Assembly (NCBI GenBank): GCA_024405115.1
Contig: JAKSPD010000004.1
Location: forward strand, 34,257-98,256
Direction of reading: 5' to 3'
Source: Lachnospiraceae bacterium
Lineage (GTDB): Bacteria; Bacillota; Clostridia; Lachnospirales; Lachnospiraceae
DNA length: 64,000 nt
Below the pieces are notes generated by a model. That model ran no database searches. It saw only the letters and a list, made by a program, of their open reading frames with translations, and was not told the origin of the DNA. This document shows, in pieces, positions 62,475 to 64,000 of this stretch (its first letter is position 1; each line of letters begins with the position of its first letter). The translations under genes were made by a program, and so were the position numbers.

Positions 62475-63425
62475 TTAAAAGCTTTCAAACAACTCCGGGG
62501 GATATTCATACGCTGCGGTTTTCTTTTCCTCCGGAACTTTTCGGGAAGAATCATAGTTGACCTTCGCCTGATAATAGGGGCTCATTGTTGCCGGCGCGTT
62601 GTAAAGAGCTGCGAGCATGTACTGGCGGATGTTCCGTACATTGGTAGTGTTTTCCTCAAGGCAGTTCATCACATACCGGATATGTTCCGAATCGAGCTTC
62701 ATCAGCCTTCCCTTTACAACTTCCGCAGGCTTATCATCTCCGGCGATACGGATCATCTTCCGGTTTGTACAGCAGATATCGACAAGACTATCGAGAATTC
62801 CGATGATGGTTTCCTCCTCCCCGGGATAATCGTGAAGGAGGATATCAATGCTTAATGCGCTTTTGAAATAGTTTTCATAATCAGTTCGCTTGCGCATCCC
62901 ATCGTCATCCTCTCCCGAAAGGATAGGATCAGTATCACTATAATCAGTATTATTATTATCAGTATTACTTGCTCGTGCTTTTAACGGTTCAAGAATCGTT
63001 GTCTCAGCGTTTCCAGAATCGTGATTTTCACGATTCAAGAATCGTGATGCCTGCTGCCCATCGACGTTGCTGTTTTCCAAGGTTAGAAAGTTCTTGACAT
63101 AAATCAGATTCGGTTTCCCCTGACCCTGACGCTTCCGTTCAATAAGACCGTATTTTTCTTCGAGTTCATTCATCAGCTTGGTGGCTTTATTATCAGCGCA
63201 GTTTAAAACTTCCATAATCTCCTCGGTGGTATAGATAATGTAGACTCTTCCCATATCATCGAACCATCCGTTCCGGGCAGAGAGATCCATACGGTTCAGC
63301 AGGAGGCCGTATAATACTTTAGCATCTGTTGAGAGGTGCTTATATTTATCATTTATGAAGAGCTCTTTGGGAATCCGGTAAAATGAAAACTGGTCGGCTT
63401 CCGCACCATAATAATAGTCATGCAT
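62475..63425 (-). CDS. repA: RepA_N-family replication initiator
   Basis: 316 residues from ATG 63425 (AAGAGG nine bases upstream; a start at 63458 is also possible). The N-terminal FSFYRIPKELF, LSTDAKVLYGLLLNRMDLS and DDMGRVYIIYTTEEIMEVL stretches (residues about 10-80) are the RepA_N domain of theta-replicating Firmicute plasmids. The middle is a low-complexity Asn/Asp/Thr linker whose DNA carries three iterons (62984-63045), as expected for this family where the origin lies inside the gene. The C-terminal domain is variable. It makes the element potentially self-replicating after excision. Confidence 0.92.
   Translation of the reverse strand: MHDYYYGAEADQFSFYRIPKELFINDKYKHLSTDAKVLYGLLLNRMDLSARNGWFDDMGRVYIIYTTEEIMEVLNCADNKATKLMNELEEKYGLIERKRQGQGKPNLIYVKNFLTLENSNVDGQQASRFLNRENHDSGNAETTILEPLKARASNTDNNNTDYSDTDPILSGEDDDGMRKRTDYENYFKSALSIDILLHDYPGEEETIIGILDSLVDICCTNRKMIRIAGDDKPAEVVKGRLMKLDSEHIRYVMNCLEENTTNVRNIRQYMLAALYNAPATMSPYYQAKVNYDSSRKVPEEKKTAAYEYPPELFESF
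62984..63045. repeat. Three iterons inside repA (candidate plasmid origin)
   Basis: Imperfect 16-bp palindromes begin at 62984, 63007 and 63030, an exact 23-bp pitch. The best copy is ACGATTC-AA-GAATCGT; the others differ in one arm. An AT-rich TAATCAGTATTATTATTATC stretch (62941-62960) adjoins them and could be an unwinding region. Confidence 0.75.
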
Positions 63426-63471
63426 ATAGTCATTCCTCTTAATAGTCGGAACAAGCATGACACTCCAAATC

Positions 63472-63490
63472 TGATACCAAAATGATACCA
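63472..63490. repeat. Right pair of TGATACCA sites
   Basis: TGATACCA at 63472-63479 and 63483-63490, start-to-start 11 bp, matching the left pair at 41305 and 41316. Candidate arm sites for the integrase or binding sites for an excision factor. Confidence 0.65.
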
Positions 63491-63650
63491 GGACGAAAGA
63501 AAATGGGCTGATATCGACCGAAACTGGACGGACGAAATGAGATAGTCAAATCATTGCTATTTTGCGGAAACCCTTGTAAAATAAGGAAAGAACAGGATTA
63601 AATCATGTTTTATGATACGAAATGAGATGTTCCGCGCAACGGGGTCTTTC

Positions 63651-63661
63651 GCCTCCTAAGC
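63651..63661. repeat. attR core of the integrative element
   Basis: CGCCTCCTAAG, identical to the core at 40997-41007. The base sequences beyond it differ on both sides as expected for attL/attR. Confidence 0.85.
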
Positions 63662-63695
63662 GCGGGGTCGTGCGTTCGAATCGCATCGGGAACGC
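63662..63695 (+). pseudogene. 3' half of the split tRNA-Arg(CCU)
   Basis: The strand GCGCG (63661-63665), variable loop, T arm GTGCG-TTCGAAT-CGCAT and acceptor CGGGAAC plus discriminator G. It pairs perfectly with half 3 (40968-41007) and with neither half 1 nor half 2 in the anticodon stem. A terminator follows at once. Confidence 0.88.
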
Positions 63696-63704
63696 CTGAA
63701 ACAG

Positions 63705-63739
63705 CAGTTGGTGATTAGAAAACCGACTGCTTTTTCTTC
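63705..63739 (+). terminator. Terminator after the displaced tRNA 3' half
   Basis: GCAGTTGGT (63705-63713) pairs with ACCGACTGC (63723-63731, one G-U pair), followed by TTTTTCTT. It marks this as the original end of a tRNA transcription unit. Confidence 0.7.
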
Positions 63740-63820
63740 TAATGAAAACGCGTTTTTTCCGGAATCTTCTAATAAATCGGGCTCCATTTCTAATCGCAAA
63801 AAAACATCGATTTTCTAATT
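63715..63820 (+). repeat. Cluster of TTCTAAT sites
   Basis: Direct copies of TTCTAAT at 63738, 63768, 63789 and 63814 and an inverted copy at 63715. The density and placement downstream of a tRNA terminator mirror the TGATACCA cluster at 41216-41323. Beyond 63821 I see no supported gene; a TATAAT at 63990-63995 near the window edge may be a -10 box. Confidence 0.5.
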
Positions 63821-64000
63821 TAGGCGGACGGGAGGTGGTCAATGGAGAAAAACGTCGATAAATGAAGGAGAAAAATCACACGAAACGAAAGCGCTATTTC
63901 CCTGGGACACGTGTTTCAGAACCTCTTCGATTTATAAAGACTTCAGATTTCCGACAAGGATAATTTATACACATCCGACCCTTTTCCTGTATAATGTCAG

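Larger units (their letters stand above)
41008..63661. mobile_element. 22.65-kb integrative element with plasmid-type replication genes
   Basis: Bounded by 11-bp core repeats inside a split tRNA-Arg(CCU). The left end has a full replacement tRNA, then clustered TGATACCA sites, integrase, excisionase-like gene and repressor. The right end has repA-parA-parB and two more TGATACCA sites. Cargo genes are mostly nucleases, a restriction-modification enzyme and other accessory functions. No relaxase, coupling protein, type IV secretion or phage structural genes are seen, so transfer would need a helper or transformation. Resembles an integrated RepA_N-type plasmid or plasmid-like integrative element. 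Confidence 0.88.

Noticed and set aside
41008..63661. Prophage
   Set aside because: Integrase and repressor are present, but there are no capsid, terminase, tail or lysis genes, and there is a plasmid rep/par module.
63603..63842. Minus-strand open frame of 79 codons
   Set aside because: It runs through the tRNA 3' half, terminator and repeat cluster, is extremely Arg/Phe-rich, and has no ribosome site.

Overview
The window looks like the replication-origin region of a Lachnospiraceae-type Firmicute (class Clostridia). The evidence is the order gyrA-gyrB-recF-dnaN-dnaA | rpmH-rnpA-yidD-yidC-khpB-(surE)-mnmG-rsmG-mnmE-parA-parB, consensus parS sites (TGTTTCACGTGAAACA), DUF4446 and DUF3881 genes, AGGAGG-type ribosome binding sites and moderate GC. 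No species is claimed.

1-8 kb: a leftward oligopeptide ABC transporter operon (lipoprotein, two permeases, start of an ATPase), then a rightward 908-residue FG-GAP/VCBS propeller protein and an MFS-like carrier. 8-13 kb: small accessory region with a Fic-like remnant, a HigB/HigA toxin-antitoxin pair whose antitoxin is fused to an ImmA/IrrE-type metalloprotease, a DHDPS/NAL-family aldolase, a decayed gene and two tandem paralogous zinc-ribbon proteins. 13-16.7 kb: leftward permease, N-acetylhexosamine-kinase-like protein and phosphohexomutase. 16.8-25 kb: leftward dnaA-dnaN-recF-gyrB-gyrA block. 25.3-40.6 kb: rightward rpmH-to-parB block, then DUF4446, an 800-residue membrane-anchored protein of unknown function, murA, DUF3881 and a DUF1461-like membrane protein. 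mnmG and murA share a promoter/start geometry that predicts leaderless mRNAs.

40.6-63.7 kb: a 22.65-kb integrative element sits inside the anticodon loop of a tRNA-Arg(CCU) gene. The 5' half (40968-41007) and 3' half (63662-63695) join into a perfect 74-nt tRNA. The element carries a complete tRNA-Arg(CCU) just inside its left end, apparently as a replacement. Two more orphan 5' halves, each broken after the same base, lie upstream, which suggests that related elements have stacked by inserting into each other's replacement tRNA. The element encodes an integrase, an excisionase-like protein and a repressor. It has a plasmid-type repA-parA-parB module with 23-bp-spaced iterons inside repA. Its cargo includes an HNH protein, a McrA-head/nuclease/nitrilase fusion, a macrodomain protein, GIY-YIG and EEP proteins, a serine recombinase, an MmeI-like restriction-modification enzyme, a HipA-like kinase and a BRCT plus Pif1-like helicase pair. 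I see no phage structural genes, relaxase or type IV secretion genes.

Most novel candidates: the self-stacking tRNA-replacement architecture with two homologous structured RNA inserts, and the three-domain nuclease-nitrilase protein with its operon neighbours. All functions are inferred from sequence alone.
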